In this document: positions 36,922-47,039 of the stretch, one piece after another | Numbering within the stretch: position 1 is the first letter of the stretch | How the letters are laid out: the number at the start of each line of letters is the position of its first letter | NCBI RefSeq assembly: GCF_036181745.1 | Contig: NZ_CP108080.1 | Location: forward strand, 4,591,501-4,655,500 | Direction of reading: 5' to 3' | Source: Streptomyces sp. NBC_00259 | GTDB taxonomy: Bacteria; Actinomycetota; Actinomycetes; Streptomycetales; Streptomycetaceae | Length of the DNA: 64,000 bases | Position numbers and translations under genes: made by a program | The notes under the pieces: model-generated | The model's input: only the letters and a program-made list of their open reading frames with translations | Database searches by the model: none | Told to the model about the DNA's origin: nothing

Positions 36922-36941
36922 GTTAGTCAGCAATAACTAAC
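36922..36941 (+). promoter_or_regulatory. TetR operator 2, GTTAGT-N8-ACTAAC
   Basis: Both six-base arms and the 8-bp spacing match operator 1, while the spacer differs. It lies 30 bp before the MFS start, so the repressor would block exporter transcription until its ligand binds. Confidence 0.75.
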
Positions 36942-36971
36942 GAGCAGCCACACCAACAGGGGGAGAGAGCA

Positions 36972-38417
36972 GTGACCAAGCAATCGGCCCGAGGCGGCGG
37001 CCCCGCCATCTGGGCGCTCGTCATCACCAGCGTCGCCGGCTTCATGGCGGCTCTCGACAATCTCGTCGTCACCACCGCGCTTCCGTCCATACGCACCGAC
37101 CTCGGCGGGGCGCTGGAGGACCTGGAATGGACGGTGAACGCGTACACGCTCACGTTCGCCGTCCTCCTCATGTTCGGGGCGGCGCTCGGGGACCGGTTCG
37201 GCCGGCGGCGGCTCTTCACGGCCGGGCTCACGGTCTTCACCGTGGCGTCCGCCGCCGCCGCGCTCTCGCCCGGCATCGGCGAACTGATCGCCGCCCGGGC
37301 GGTGCAGGGCGCCGGGGCCGCGGTCATGATGCCGCTGACCCTCACCCTGCTCACGGCCGCCGTGCCCGCCGCCCGCCGCGGCATGGCCCTCGGCGCCTTC
37401 GGCGCGGTCACCGGTCTGGCCGTGGCCAGCGGACCGCTGATCGGGGGCAGCCTCACCGAGCACCTGTCCTGGCAGTGGATCTTCTGGCTCAACGTTCCCG
37501 TCGGCCTCGCCCTCCTGCCTCTGGCGCGGCTGCGCCTGAAGGAGTCGTACGGGCCCGACGCGCGACTCGATGTCCTCGGCACGGTCCTGATCAGCGCAGG
37601 TCTCTTCGGCATCGTGTACGGCCTGGTCAGCACGCCGTCGCACGGCTGGACCGACGGGCGCGTGCTGACCGGGCTGACGGCGGGCGGCCTGCTGGTGGCC
37701 GCGTTCGTGTGGCACGGGATCCACGGCAAGCGGCCGATGCTGCCGATGCGGCTCTTCCGGGACCGCGGGTTCCTCGGCATCAACATGGCGAGCCTGCTGA
37801 TGTTCCTGGGGATGTTCGGCTCGATCTTCCTGCTCAGCCAGTTCCTGCAGACGATCGTCGGCTACTCGCCGACCGAGGCCGGGCTGCGGATGCTGCCGTG
37901 GACCGGCATGCCGATGCTCGTCGCGCCGGTCGCGGGCTATCTCTCCGACCGCGTCGGCGGACGGCCCGTCGTCGTCACCGGACTCGCCCTGCAGGCCGTG
38001 GGCCTCGGGTACTTCGCGCTGATACTCGCACCCGACGTCTCGTACGCGGCCCAGCTGCCGCCGCTGATCATCAGCGGCATCGGCATGTCGCTCTACTTCG
38101 CCCCCGCGGCCAGTCTCGTCATGTCCAGCGTCCGCACCTTCGAACAGGGCATCGCCTCCGGCGCGAACAACGCCATGCGCGAGGTCGGCGGAGCCCTCGG
38201 GGTGGCGATCCTCGCCTCCGTCTTCGCGGCGCAGGGCGGATACGGATCCGCGGACGCGTTCGTGGACGGGACCGTGCCCGCACTGTGGATCGGCTCGGCG
38301 GCGGTGGGGGTGGGCGCGGCGCTCGCCCTCCTCATCCCGCGCCGACGGGCCGCGGCCGGGCATCCGGCCAGGGTCACGGCCTCCGGGCCCGACGTGGTCG
38401 TCGCCCCCGTGGCGTGA
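36972..38417 (+). CDS. MFS multidrug efflux transporter, DHA2 (14-TM) family
   Basis: The 481-residue protein has 14 hydrophobic segments. It carries motif D1 FMAALDNLVVTTALPSI, motif A GDRFGRRRLFTAG and motif C GLAVASGPLIGGSL, all of the H+ antiporter EmrB/QacA type. Substrate is unknown, but the TetR-operator arrangement indicates ligand-induced drug export. The start is GTG 36972 behind GGGAGAG. Confidence 0.92.
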   Translation: MTKQSARGGGPAIWALVITSVAGFMAALDNLVVTTALPSIRTDLGGALEDLEWTVNAYTLTFAVLLMFGAALGDRFGRRRLFTAGLTVFTVASAAAALSPGIGELIAARAVQGAGAAVMMPLTLTLLTAAVPAARRGMALGAFGAVTGLAVASGPLIGGSLTEHLSWQWIFWLNVPVGLALLPLARLRLKESYGPDARLDVLGTVLISAGLFGIVYGLVSTPSHGWTDGRVLTGLTAGGLLVAAFVWHGIHGKRPMLPMRLFRDRGFLGINMASLLMFLGMFGSIFLLSQFLQTIVGYSPTEAGLRMLPWTGMPMLVAPVAGYLSDRVGGRPVVVTGLALQAVGLGYFALILAPDVSYAAQLPPLIISGIGMSLYFAPAASLVMSSVRTFEQGIASGANNAMREVGGALGVAILASVFAAQGGYGSADAFVDGTVPALWIGSAAVGVGAALALLIPRRRAAAGHPARVTASGPDVVVAPVA

Positions 38418-38476
38418 GCCTGAGCACACCCCGGCCCCCACCGGGCCGGGGTGCCCAGGCCCGTACTCTTGTCGGC

Positions 38477-39532
38477 GTGCAGGAACTCCATGACGCGCCC
38501 CTCGCCCCGCTGACCACGTTCCGCCTGGGCGGACCGGCCACCCGCCTCGTCACCGCCACCACGGATGACGAGGTGATCGCCGCCGTCCGCGAGGCCGACG
38601 CCGCCGGGACACCGCTGCTGCTGATCGGCGGCGGCAGCAACCTGGTGATCGGCGACAAGGGGTTCGACGGCACCGCCCTGCGCATCGCCACCACCGGATT
38701 CCGGCTGGACGGCACACGGCTGGAGCTCGCCGCGGGCGAGGTGTGGACCGAGGCCGTGGCGAGGACGGTGGAGGCAGGCCTCGCTGGGCTGGAGTGCCTG
38801 TCCGGCATTCCCGGCTCGGCCGGTGCCACGCCGATCCAGAACGTCGGGGCGTACGGCCAGGAGGTGTCCAGCACCATCACCGAGGTCGTCGCGTACGACC
38901 GCCGCGGCGGCGGGACGGTCACCGTCCCGAACGCCGAGTGCGGCTTCTCGTACCGCCACAGCCGCTTCAAGGCCGACCCGGACCGCTATGTCGTGCTGCG
39001 CGTCCGGTTCGAGCTGGAGGACGCGCGGGGCATGTCCGCGCCGATCAAGTACCCCGAGACCGCCCGCACGCTCGGCGTCGAGGCGGGGGACCGGGTGCCG
39101 GCGGCGGCCGCGCGCGAGGCGGTCCTGAAACTGCGCGCGGGCAAGGGCATGGTGCTGGATCCCGAGGACCACGACACCTGGTCGGCCGGATCGTTCTTCA
39201 CGAACCCGATCCTGACGGCGGCGGAGTACGAGACCTTCCTCGGCCGGGTCCGCGACCGGCTCGGCGACGACGTCACCCCACCCGCCTATCCCGCGGGCGA
39301 CGGCCACACCAAGACCTCCGCCGCCTGGCTCATCGACAAGGCGGGCTTCACCAAGGGGTACGGCAGCGGACCCGCCCGTATCTCCACCAAGCACACGCTC
39401 GCCCTCACCAACCGCGGCGAGGCCACCACGGAAGACCTCCTCGCGCTCGCCCGCGAGGTCGTCGCCGGTGTGCGCGAGGCCTTCGGGGTCACCCTCGTCA
39501 ACGAGCCGGTGACGGTCGGCGTCAGCCTCTGA
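38477..39532 (+). CDS. murB: UDP-N-acetylenolpyruvoylglucosamine reductase
   Basis: MurB reduces UDP-GlcNAc-enolpyruvate to UDP-MurNAc using FAD and NADPH in peptidoglycan synthesis. The FAD site reads LLIGGGSNLVIGDKGFDG, then LSGIPGSAGATPIQNVGAYGQEV. The catalytic C-terminal region has KTSAAWLIDKAGFTKGYG. Length is 351 aa from GTG 38477. It is a single gene here, outside the dcw cluster. Confidence 0.95.
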   Translation: MQELHDAPLAPLTTFRLGGPATRLVTATTDDEVIAAVREADAAGTPLLLIGGGSNLVIGDKGFDGTALRIATTGFRLDGTRLELAAGEVWTEAVARTVEAGLAGLECLSGIPGSAGATPIQNVGAYGQEVSSTITEVVAYDRRGGGTVTVPNAECGFSYRHSRFKADPDRYVVLRVRFELEDARGMSAPIKYPETARTLGVEAGDRVPAAAAREAVLKLRAGKGMVLDPEDHDTWSAGSFFTNPILTAAEYETFLGRVRDRLGDDVTPPAYPAGDGHTKTSAAWLIDKAGFTKGYGSGPARISTKHTLALTNRGEATTEDLLALAREVVAGVREAFGVTLVNEPVTVGVSL

Positions 39533-39562
39533 ACCGGACCCGCACGGCCCGGTATCGGTTAG

Positions 39563-40582
39563 TCAGCCGGTCAGCCAGTCGTCGATCCCGCTCAGCAGCT
39601 TGCCCCGTACGTCCTCCGGCGCCGCCGACGCCCGCACCGACTGGCGGGCCAGCTCGGCCAGCTCGGCGTCCGTGAAGCCGTGATGGAGCCGGGCGATCTC
39701 GTACTGCGCCGCCAGCCGGGACCCGAACAGCAGGGGGTCGTCCGCGCCCAGCGCCATCGGAACGCCCGCGTCCCACAGCGTCCGCAGCGGCACGTCCTCG
39801 GGCTTCTCGTACACCCCGAGGGCCACGTTGGACGCCGGGCAGACCTCGCAGGCCACCCCGCGCTCGGCCAGCTTGCGCAGCAGCCGTGGATCCTCGGCCG
39901 CCCGCACCCCGTGGCCGATCCGGGAGGCGTGCAGATCGTCCAGACAGTCCCGGACGGACATGGGGCCGGTCAGCTCGCCGCCGTGCGGGGCCGCCAGCAG
40001 CCCGCCCTCGCGGGCGATGGCGAAGGCACGGTCGAAGTCCCTGGCCATGCCGCGGCGCTCGTCGTTGGAGAGCCCGAAGCCGACCACGCCCCGGTCCGCG
40101 TAGCGCACGGCCAGCCGTGCCAGCGTGCGCGCGTCCAGCGGGTGCTTCATCCGGTTGGCCGCCACCACGACCCGCATCCCCAGGCCGGTCTCGCGGGCCG
40201 CGCCCTCCACCGCGTCGAGGATCACCTCCAGGGCCGGGATCAGCCCGCCCAGCATGGGCGCGTACGACGTCGGGTCGACCTGGATCTCCAGCCAGCCGGA
40301 ACCGTCCCGCACATCCTCCTGGGCCGCCTCGCGCACCAGCCGCCGGATGTCCTCCGGCTCCCGCAGACAGGACCGTGCGATGTCGTACAAACGCTGGAAG
40401 CGGAACCAGCCGCGCTCGTCCGTCGCGCGGAGCTTCGGCGGTTCGCCGCTCGTCAGGGCCTCAGGGAGGTGCACGCCGTACTTGTCGGCGAGTTCGAGCA
40501 GGGTGCTGGGGCGCATCGAGCCGGTGAAGTGCAGATGCAGATGGGCCTTGGGCAGCAGGTTGATATCGCGGACTCGCTCCAT
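39563..40582 (-). CDS. add: Adenosine deaminase family protein
   Basis: The 339-residue metal-dependent deaminase has HxH in KAHLHLHFTGSMRP, a third His in LAAPHGGELTGP, the HGV catalytic block in RIGHGVRAAEDP, SNVALG, and the paired Asp in GADDPLLFG. It converts adenosine to inosine in purine salvage; a related aminodeoxyfutalosine deaminase role cannot be excluded. The start is ATG 40582. It converges with murB. Confidence 0.9.
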   Translation of the reverse strand: MERVRDINLLPKAHLHLHFTGSMRPSTLLELADKYGVHLPEALTSGEPPKLRATDERGWFRFQRLYDIARSCLREPEDIRRLVREAAQEDVRDGSGWLEIQVDPTSYAPMLGGLIPALEVILDAVEGAARETGLGMRVVVAANRMKHPLDARTLARLAVRYADRGVVGFGLSNDERRGMARDFDRAFAIAREGGLLAAPHGGELTGPMSVRDCLDDLHASRIGHGVRAAEDPRLLRKLAERGVACEVCPASNVALGVYEKPEDVPLRTLWDAGVPMALGADDPLLFGSRLAAQYEIARLHHGFTDAELAELARQSVRASAAPEDVRGKLLSGIDDWLTG

Positions 40583-40656
40583 TGCAGGATCTTGCCGCAC
40601 GTGTCGCCCGTCCGGCAGCCCCTTTCCCCGATCGGGTCCTTGCCCGAACGAAGAAA

Positions 40657-40685
40657 CGGGCCCCCGGCCAACAGCCGGGAGCCCG
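40657..40685 (-). terminator. Terminator hairpin after the aminotransferase gene
   Basis: CGGGCCCCCGGC pairs with GCCGGGAGCCCG (one mismatch) 22 bp downstream of the aminotransferase stop on the minus strand. Confidence 0.6.
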
Positions 40686-40707
40686 TCCCACGAGCGAAAG
40701 CGGAACG

Positions 40708-41934
40708 TCAGTCCCGGGCCTCCGCGAGCAGCTTCTGCATCCGCGAGACACCCTCGACCAGGTCCTCGTCACCCAGCGCGTAGGACAGCCGCAGATAGCC
40801 CGGCGTACCGAACGCCTCGCCCGGTACGACCGCGACCTCGGCCTCGTCCAGGATCAGCGCCGCGAGCTCCACGGAGGTCTCCGGGCGCTTGCCACGGATC
40901 TCCTTGCCCAGCAGCCCCTTCACCGACGGGTACACGTAGAAGGCGCCCTCCGGCTCCGGGCAGAGCACGCCGTCGATCTCGTTGAGCATCCGCACGATCG
41001 TCTGGCGGCGGCGGTCGAAGGCCTCACCCATCTCGGCGACCGCGTCCAGGCTGCCGGAGACCGCGGCGAGCGCGGCGACCTGCGCCACGTTGGACACGTT
41101 GGAGGTGGCGTGGGACTGGAGGTTGGTCGCGGCCTTCACGACGTCCTTCGGTCCGACGATCCAGCCCACCCGCCAGCCGGTCATCGCGTACGTCTTCGCG
41201 ACACCGTTGACGACGATGCACCGGTCGCGCAGCTCGGGCACGAGCGCCGGGATCGAGGTGAACTTCGCGTCGCCGTAGACGAGGTGCTCGTAGATCTCGT
41301 CCGTCAGCACCCACAGACCGTGCTCCAGCGCCCAGCGGCCGATCGCCTCGGTGTCCGCCTCGCTGTAGACCGCGCCGGTCGGGTTGGACGGGGAGACGAA
41401 GAGGACCACCTTGGTCCGCTCGGTGCGCGCCGCCTCCAGCTGCTCGACCGAGACCCGGTAGCCGGTGGTCTCGTCGGCCACGACCTCCACCGGGACACCG
41501 CCGGCCAGGCGGATCGACTCGGGGTACGTCGTCCAGTACGGCGCCGGGACGATGACCTCGTCGCCCGGGTCCAGGATCGCTGCGAAGGCCTCGTAGATCG
41601 CCTGCTTGCCGCCGTTGGTCACCAGCACCTGGGCCGGGTCGACCTCGTAGCCGGAGTCGCGGAGCGTCTTGTCGGCGATGGCCTTCTTCAGCTCGGGCAG
41701 GCCGCCGGCCGGCGTGTAGCGGTGGTACTTGGGGTTCTTGCAGGCCTCGATCGCGGCCTCGACGATGTAGTCCGGGGTCGGGAAGTCCGGCTCGCCCGCG
41801 CCGAAACCGATCACCGGACGGCCGGCGGCCTTGAGGGCCTTGGCCTTGGCGTCGACGGCGAGGGTCGCGGACTCGGAGATCGCGCCGATACGGGCGGAGA
41901 CCCGGCGCTCGGTGGGAGGAGTTGCAGCGCTCAT
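40708..41934 (-). CDS. aspC: Pyridoxal-phosphate aminotransferase, aspartate type
   Basis: The 408-residue class I aminotransferase has [18 protein letters not shown] and the NPTGAVYS loop. The PLP-binding Lys lies in [20 protein letters not shown] and the substrate-binding Arg in [13 protein letters not shown]. It probably transfers amino groups between aspartate and 2-oxoglutarate. The start is ATG 41934 with GGGAGGA upstream. The long upstream frame is not coding-like. Confidence 0.92.
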   Translation of the reverse strand: MSAATPPTERRVSARIGAISESATLAVDAKAKALKAAGRPVIGFGAGEPDFPTPDYIVEAAIEACKNPKYHRYTPAGGLPELKKAIADKTLRDSGYEVDPAQVLVTNGGKQAIYEAFAAILDPGDEVIVPAPYWTTYPESIRLAGGVPVEVVADETTGYRVSVEQLEAARTERTKVVLFVSPSNPTGAVYSEADTEAIGRWALEHGLWVLTDEIYEHLVYGDAKFTSIPALVPELRDRCIVVNGVAKTYAMTGWRVGWIVGPKDVVKAATNLQSHATSNVSNVAQVAALAAVSGSLDAVAEMGEAFDRRRQTIVRMLNEIDGVLCPEPEGAFYVYPSVKGLLGKEIRGKRPETSVELAALILDEAEVAVVPGEAFGTPGYLRLSYALGDEDLVEGVSRMQKLLAEARD

Positions 41935-42046
41935 ACGGCCATGGTCCCAGACCCCGGACCCCCCGGGCACAGCGGTTTCGAGGGTCGGACAGACAGCTGA
42001 CAGGGCACGGACAGAATGCGGACAGGAACCGCCGCGAAGCTTTCTG

Positions 42047-42076
42047 TTCGACGCACGGGCTCTGACCACGTACACT
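42047..42076 (+). promoter_or_regulatory. Putative promoter for tRNA-Trp/secE
   Basis: TTCGAC at 42047-42052 and TACACT at 42071-42076 are 18 bp apart, about 60 bp upstream of tRNA-Trp. The -10 is good and the -35 poor. Confidence 0.4.
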
Positions 42077-42137
42077 CACTCGTCGTTGGCCCTCACCGAC
42101 CACCTCTACTGATGCGGTAGGTTTGGGGGGAACCACA

Positions 42138-42211
42138 AAGGGTCGTAGCTCAATTGGTAGAGCACTGGTCTCCAAAACCAGCGGTTGGGGGTTCAAGTCC
42201 CTCCGGCCCTG
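42138..42211 (+). tRNA. tRNA-Trp (CCA)
   Basis: AGGGTCG pairs with CGGCCCT in the acceptor stem, the discriminator is G, and the anticodon loop GTCTCCAAAAC presents CCA. The order tRNA-Trp-secE-nusG is conserved across actinobacteria. Confidence 0.95.
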
Positions 42212-42317
42212 CTACACACACCTTGTCCAGGATGTGTGCGCATGTACGTACTTCAATGCATCGCCGTGCGGCTCCACCGGGCGCGGCACGGCCACGACCC
42301 GGAATCAGGTGAGAGAC

Positions 42318-42605
42318 GTGACGGACGCCGTGGGCTCCATCGACATGCCTGATGCCGAGGACGAGGCGCCCGAGTCTCGTAAGAAGACCCGGAAGGGCGG
42401 CAAGCGCGGGAAGAAGGGCCCTCTGGGTCGCCTCGCGCTGTTCTACCGTCAGATCGTCGCCGAGCTGCGCAAGGTCGTCTGGCCCACTCGCAGCCAGCTG
42501 ACGACGTACACCACAGTGGTGATTGTCTTCGTTGTCATCATGATCGGCCTGGTGACCGTGATTGACTATGGCTTCCAGGAAGCAGTCAAGTACGTCTTCG
42601 GCTGA
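42318..42605 (+). CDS. secE: Preprotein translocase subunit SecE
   Basis: The 95-residue single-span protein has a Lys/Gly-rich cytoplasmic N-terminus, then [50 protein letters not shown], the SecE amphipathic helix plus membrane helix. It clamps SecY in the Sec translocon. The start is GTG 42318, with an alternative GTG at 42309. Confidence 0.95.
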   Translation: MTDAVGSIDMPDAEDEAPESRKKTRKGGKRGKKGPLGRLALFYRQIVAELRKVVWPTRSQLTTYTTVVIVFVVIMIGLVTVIDYGFQEAVKYVFG

Positions 42606-42679
42606 TCCAGCGGAGGGCGCCTCATCGGCGCCCCTTTCGCATGTTCCACCCCATCTGTATCCAGGAAGAAGCAGCCACC

Positions 42680-43588
42680 GTGTCTGACCCGAACCTGAAC
42701 GACGCCGTTGAGCCGAGCGACAGCCTCGAGTCCCCCGAGGACGCGCTCGACATCGTCGAGGCGGCCGATGAGGACCAGGCGGAAGCTGCTGACGCCGCTG
42801 CGGGCGAGCCGGCCGAGGAGGCCGCGACTCACGTAGAGGTCGAGGACGAGGACGCGGACGAGGCCGTCACCGAGGCCGGCGAGGACGAGGAAGCCGTCGA
42901 GGCGGCCGACGAGGAGCTCGCCGCGGAGGACGAGGACGACGACGAGGTCGAGGCAGAGCCCGAGGCCCCCGCCGACCCGATCGCCGCGCTCCGTGACGAG
43001 CTGCGTGGTCTGCCCGGTGAGTGGTACGTGATCCACACCTACGCGGGCTACGAGAAGCGCGTGAAGGCCAACCTGGAGCAGCGCGCCGTCTCGCTGAACG
43101 TCGAGGACTTCATCTACCAGGCCGAGGTGCCCGAGGAGGAGATCGTCCAGATCAAGAACGGCGAGCGCAAGAACGTCCGGCAGAACAAGCTGCCCGGCTA
43201 CGTGCTCGTCCGGATGGATCTGACGAACGAGTCCTGGGGCGTCGTCCGCAACACCCCCGGCGTCACCGGCTTCGTCGGCAACGCCTACGACCCGTACCCG
43301 CTGACCCTGGACGAGATCGTCAAGATGCTCGCCCCGGAGGCCGAGGAGAAGGCCGCCCGCGAGGCCGCCGAGGCCGAGGGCAAGCCGGCTCCGGCCCGCA
43401 AGGTCGAGGTCCAGGTGCTGGACTTCGAGGTCGGCGACTCGGTCACCGTCACGGACGGCCCGTTCGCCACCCTGCAGGCCACGATCAACGAGATCAACGC
43501 CGACTCGAAGAAGGTCAAGGGCCTCGTCGAGATCTTCGGTCGCGAGACCCCGGTCGAGCTGAGCTTCGACCAGATCCAGAAGAACTAG
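42680..43588 (+). CDS. nusG: Transcription elongation/antitermination factor NusG
   Basis: The NGN domain begins [23 protein letters not shown], with RKLPGYVLV-type and [12 protein letters not shown]-type segments recognisable ([24 protein letters not shown]). The C-terminal KOW domain reads [24 protein letters not shown]. The protein is 302 aa because of a ~115-residue Asp/Glu/Ala N-terminal extension, which is usual in Streptomyces but absent from E. coli. The start is GTG 42680. Confidence 0.95.
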   Translation: MSDPNLNDAVEPSDSLESPEDALDIVEAADEDQAEAADAAAGEPAEEAATHVEVEDEDADEAVTEAGEDEEAVEAADEELAAEDEDDDEVEAEPEAPADPIAALRDELRGLPGEWYVIHTYAGYEKRVKANLEQRAVSLNVEDFIYQAEVPEEEIVQIKNGERKNVRQNKLPGYVLVRMDLTNESWGVVRNTPGVTGFVGNAYDPYPLTLDEIVKMLAPEAEEKAAREAAEAEGKPAPARKVEVQVLDFEVGDSVTVTDGPFATLQATINEINADSKKVKGLVEIFGRETPVELSFDQIQKN

Positions 43589-43610
43589 CTCGTACAGAAG
43601 CTTCCGATCA

Positions 43611-43652
43611 GGTCAGAACGGCCCTCGTGGCCGTTCTGACCTGCTCGGTTTT
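43611..43652 (+). terminator. Rho-independent terminator after nusG
   Basis: GGTCAGAACGGCC and GGCCGTTCTGACC form a perfect 13-bp stem with loop CTCGT, followed by TGCTCGGTTTTT. It separates secE-nusG from rplK-rplA. Confidence 0.9.
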
Positions 43653-43749
43653 TGGCCGCGCAGCCATACCCGTTATCGTTGTGCGGTATGCCTCCATCCG
43701 GATGATCGGGTGGAAGGCGGATAACTCTCACTAGGACCCGGAGAGAGCA

Positions 43750-44184
43750 ATGCCTCCCAAGAAGAAGAAGGTCACGGGGCTGATCAAGCTCCAGATCCAG
43801 GCCGGTGCGGCCAACCCGGCTCCGCCGGTCGGTCCCGCGCTGGGTCAGCACGGCGTCAACATCATGGAGTTCTGCAAGGCCTACAACGCCGCGACCGAGT
43901 CGCAGCGCGGAATGGTCGTGCCGGTGGAGATCACGGTCTACGAGGACCGTTCCTTCACCTTCGTCACCAAGACTCCGCCGGCCGCCAAGCTGATCCTCAA
44001 GGCCGCGGGTGTGGACAAGGGCTCCGGCGAGCCGCACAAGACCAAGGTCGCCAAGCTGACGCGCGACCAGGTCCGTGACATCGCCACCACCAAGATGCCC
44101 GACCTGAACGCCAACGACCTGGACGCCGCCGAGAAGATCATCGCCGGCACCGCCCGTTCCATGGGCATCACGGTCGAGGGCTGA
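43750..44184 (+). CDS. rplK: 50S ribosomal protein L11
   Basis: The 144-residue L11 has [35 protein letters not shown], the proline-rich thiostrepton-region motif, and the RNA-binding C-terminal domain ending [10 protein letters not shown]. It forms the GTPase-associated centre and is needed for RelA response. The start is ATG 43750 after GGAGAGAGC. TTGGCC and TATCGT (43652-43679, 16 bp apart) may be its promoter, but weakly so. Confidence 0.97.
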
Positions 44185-44263
44185 TCAGCTCCCGCGAGAC
44201 CACAGTGGCAGGGCCAGCGCCGGCCCGGACCACGACTCCGTACCTGAACCAACAGGAGAAGAA

Positions 44264-44986
44264 GTGAAGCGCAGCAAGGCTCTCCGCAACGCGGACGACA
44301 AGATCGACCGGGAGCGCAACTACGCCCCGCTCGAGGCCGTCCGTCTTGCGAAGGACACCGCCAGCACGAAGTTCGACGGCACCGTCGAGGTCGCCTTCCG
44401 CCTGGGTGTTGACCCGCGCAAGGCCGACCAGATGGTCCGTGGCACCGTGAACCTTCCGCACGGCACCGGTAAGACCGCCCGGGTCCTGGTCTTCGCGACC
44501 GGTGACCGTGCTGCGGCCGCGGAAGCCGCGGGCGCCGACATCGTCGGCTCCGACGAACTGATCGACGAGGTCTCGAAGGGCCGTCTGGACTTCGACGCCG
44601 TCGTCGCCACCCCGGACCTCATGGGCAAGGTCGGCCGCCTCGGCCGTGTGCTCGGTCCCCGTGGTCTGATGCCGAACCCCAAGACCGGCACCGTGACCAT
44701 GGACGTCGCCAAGGCTGTCAACGACATCAAGGGCGGCAAGATCGAGTTCCGCGTCGACAAGCACTCGAACCTGCACTTCATCATCGGCAAGGTCTCCTTC
44801 GACGAGACCAAGCTGGTGGAGAACTACGCCGCGGCGCTGGACGAGATCCTCCGTCTGAAGCCGTCCGCCGCGAAGGGCCGCTACATCAAGAAGGCGACCC
44901 TGACCACCACCATGGGCCCCGGCATCCCGCTGGACTCCAACCGCACCCGCAACCTCCTCGTCGAGGAGGACCCGGCAGCTGTCTGA
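44264..44986 (+). CDS. rplA: 50S ribosomal protein L1
   Basis: The 240-residue L1 includes the family signature [23 protein letters not shown] and the RNA-contacting [23 protein letters not shown]-type N-terminal strand. It forms the mobile L1 stalk and in many bacteria represses its own operon. The start is GTG 44264 with AGGAG upstream. Confidence 0.97.
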   Translation: MKRSKALRNADDKIDRERNYAPLEAVRLAKDTASTKFDGTVEVAFRLGVDPRKADQMVRGTVNLPHGTGKTARVLVFATGDRAAAAEAAGADIVGSDELIDEVSKGRLDFDAVVATPDLMGKVGRLGRVLGPRGLMPNPKTGTVTMDVAKAVNDIKGGKIEFRVDKHSNLHFIIGKVSFDETKLVENYAAALDEILRLKPSAAKGRYIKKATLTTTMGPGIPLDSNRTRNLLVEEDPAAV

Positions 44987-45020
44987 CCGGGTCGAGCCCG
45001 ACGGGCTCGTGTGCTGTGAG

Positions 45021-45063
45021 ACCGGCCCCCGCACCTCTTCCGAGGCGCGGGGGCCGGTTTTTT
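45021..45063 (+). terminator. Rho-independent terminator after rplA
   Basis: ACCGGCCCCCGC at 45021-45032 pairs with GCGGGGGCCGGT at 45047-45058 and is followed by TTTTT. Confidence 0.92.
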
Positions 45064-45149
45064 GCAACGCCGGTGTCGGACCGGTGAGTTACCGTTCAGT
45101 TGGTCCCAATGGGCCGAAACAGCAGCGAATGATCTAGGGGTGGGGATTC

Positions 45150-46118
45150 ATGGGCATGTCCGCATGGAAGCGCGCGGGCGTCTCTCTGACGGCCGTGGCG
45201 GTCGTCGCGGGTGTCGCGGGCTGTCAGGACGGCGACGAGAGCGGGAGCGGCAAGAAGAAGGCCGCCGAGGCGCCGAAGTCGCAGGTCCAGACGCAGGGCG
45301 AGATCACCGAGGTCATCCAGGCCGCCTACCGCAAGACGTCCGAGGCCAAGTCCGCCAAGGTCCGTATGACCATGTCGATGCCGGTCGGGGCGGGCGGCGG
45401 CGGCGAGGGCACGGTCGAGCTGACCGGCGTCCAGGGGTGGGACCCCGCGGTGATGGACGTCACCATGAAGGGCTCGGCCCTCTCGGCCGGTGACCCCGAC
45501 GCCCCGTCCCAGGTGCGCATGGTCCTGGTGGACAACGCCATGTACATGGACATGGGCGCGAAGCAGGCCGCCGAGATGGACGGCAAGCGCTGGATGAAGC
45601 TGGACTTCCAGGCCGCGGCCGAGATCGCCGGCAGCGAGGCCATGAAGAAGCAGATGACCGGCAGCCTGGAGAACATGAACCAGGACCCGGCCCAGCAGCT
45701 CGCCCTGCTGCTGGACTCGCCGAACCTGAAGCACATCGGCCCGGAGAAGGTCGACGGCGCCCCGGCGCAGCACTACAAGGGCACGCTGACCTTCGAGGAG
45801 ATGGTCGACGCCAACAAGTCCCTCGAGGTGCTCTCCGAGAAGGAGCGCAAGGAGCTGGTCGCCAACGTCAAGAAGGCCGGCGTCAAGGGCTACGACACCG
45901 AGCTCTGGGTCAACGAGGACAACTTCCCGGTCAAGATGGTCATCGGCATCAAGACCCCCCAGGGCACGGTCGACATGACGGCCCACTACTCCGACTACGG
46001 AGCCAAGGCCACCGTCCAGGCGCCGCCGGCGAAGGACACCTTCGACCTCTTCACGATGCTGAAGGAGCTGGAGAGCGCCGGGGCGGACGGCGGGACCGGC
46101 CCCGGGTCCGGCTCCTGA
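45150..46118 (+). CDS. Lipoprotein, LppX/LolA-like
   Basis: The 322-residue protein has a signal peptide with lipobox VAGC (Cys25) followed by a charged linker DGDESGSGKKK. The mature domain has SAKVRMTMSMPVG, MYMDMG and KGYDTELWVNEDNFPVKMVIGIKTPQGTVDMTAHYSDYG, the half-barrel pattern of LppX/LprG or LolA-like lipid-binding lipoproteins. An equivalent gene lies between rplA and rplJ in other Streptomyces. Lipid carriage is inferred. The start is ATG 45150 or 45156. Confidence 0.82.
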   Translation: MGMSAWKRAGVSLTAVAVVAGVAGCQDGDESGSGKKKAAEAPKSQVQTQGEITEVIQAAYRKTSEAKSAKVRMTMSMPVGAGGGGEGTVELTGVQGWDPAVMDVTMKGSALSAGDPDAPSQVRMVLVDNAMYMDMGAKQAAEMDGKRWMKLDFQAAAEIAGSEAMKKQMTGSLENMNQDPAQQLALLLDSPNLKHIGPEKVDGAPAQHYKGTLTFEEMVDANKSLEVLSEKERKELVANVKKAGVKGYDTELWVNEDNFPVKMVIGIKTPQGTVDMTAHYSDYGAKATVQAPPAKDTFDLFTMLKELESAGADGGTGPGSGS

Positions 46119-46136
46119 CCACCCGCTTGGACCGAT

Positions 46137-46166
46137 TTGCTTGACGCCGATCCGTTCGCGTACTCT
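46137..46166 (+). promoter_or_regulatory. Putative promoter of rplJL
   Basis: TTGCTT at 46137-46142 and TACTCT at 46161-46166 are 18 bp apart, upstream of the long L10 leader. TTGACG overlaps it at 46141 as an alternative -35 with poor spacing. Confidence 0.45.
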
Positions 46167-46169
46167 TCC

Positions 46170-46346
46170 ACGGAAGCCAAAGACCGCTGGTCGTTGCCGT
46201 GCCTGTCATGGGTGCGGCGGCCGAAGGATCCGCTAACTGCGGACGACCCGCGCAGGTGACTGTGGATGAGCTCCCGGACGTCGCTCTTCGATGAGTGCGG
46301 CCGGTCGAGCCACGCCCCGTGCGCCTGCGCCGGGGCGTTTCGTTTT
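46170..46346 (+). promoter_or_regulatory. L10-type leader with terminator-like attenuator
   Basis: The ~230-nt untranslated leader of rplJ contains ACCGCTGGTCGTTGCCGTGCC and GCGCAGGTGACTGTGG segments. These correspond to the kink-turn region to which L10-(L12)4 binds for feedback repression. At 46313-46337 the stem CGCCCCG/CGGGGCG is followed by TTTCGTTTT, resembling an attenuator ahead of the GGAGG ribosome site. Assignment rests on position and partial motif similarity. Confidence 0.55.
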
Positions 46347-46397
46347 GTTCAGCCCCTTCCGAGCGGTCCTCATCACCCGGAAGGAGGCCGACGCTCT

Positions 46398-46928
46398 ATG
46401 GCAAGGCCCGACAAGGCTGCCGCGGTAGCCGAGCTCGCGGACCAGTTCCGCAGCTCGAACGCCGCCGTGCTGACCGAGTACCGGGGTCTCACCGTGGCGC
46501 AGCTCAAGACGCTGCGTCGTTCGCTCGGTGAGAACGCCCAGTACGCCGTGGTGAAGAACACGCTGACCAAGATTGCGGCCAACGAGGCCGGGATCACCTC
46601 GCTCGACGACCAGTTCTCTGGTCCGACGGCTGTCGCCTTCATCACCGGTGACCCGGTGGAGTCGGCGAAGGGTCTTCGTGACTTCGCCAAGGACAACCCG
46701 AATCTCATCATCAAGGCGGGTGTCCTTGACGGCAAGGCGCTGTCCGCCGATGAGATCAAGAAGCTTGCGGACCTCGAGTCCCGCGAGGTTCTGCTCGCCA
46801 AGCTGGCGGGCGCCTTCAAGGGCAAGCAGTCCCAGGCTGCTCAGCTCTTCCAGGCGCTCCCGTCGAAGCTCGTCCGCACCGTGGACGCGCTTCGTGCCAA
46901 GCAGGCCGAGCAGGGCGGTGCCGAGTAA
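46398..46928 (+). CDS. rplJ: 50S ribosomal protein L10
   Basis: The 176-residue L10 starts [43 protein letters not shown] and has NTLTKIA and [13 protein letters not shown]. It anchors L7/L12 dimers to the ribosome via its C-terminal helix. The start is ATG 46398 with AAGGAGG 10 nt upstream; the longer frame reads through the leader and is not coding. Confidence 0.97.
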   Translation: MARPDKAAAVAELADQFRSSNAAVLTEYRGLTVAQLKTLRRSLGENAQYAVVKNTLTKIAANEAGITSLDDQFSGPTAVAFITGDPVESAKGLRDFAKDNPNLIIKAGVLDGKALSADEIKKLADLESREVLLAKLAGAFKGKQSQAAQLFQALPSKLVRTVDALRAKQAEQGGAE

Positions 46929-47039
46929 TTCGGCTCGCGCATTGATCCGCGCCGCCTAGCGCGCGGGTCGCAGCGGGCCAACGTACGCCCGCCTCACATG
47001 TACATCGGCACCAGCCGAATTAGTGGAAGGACCGCCACC

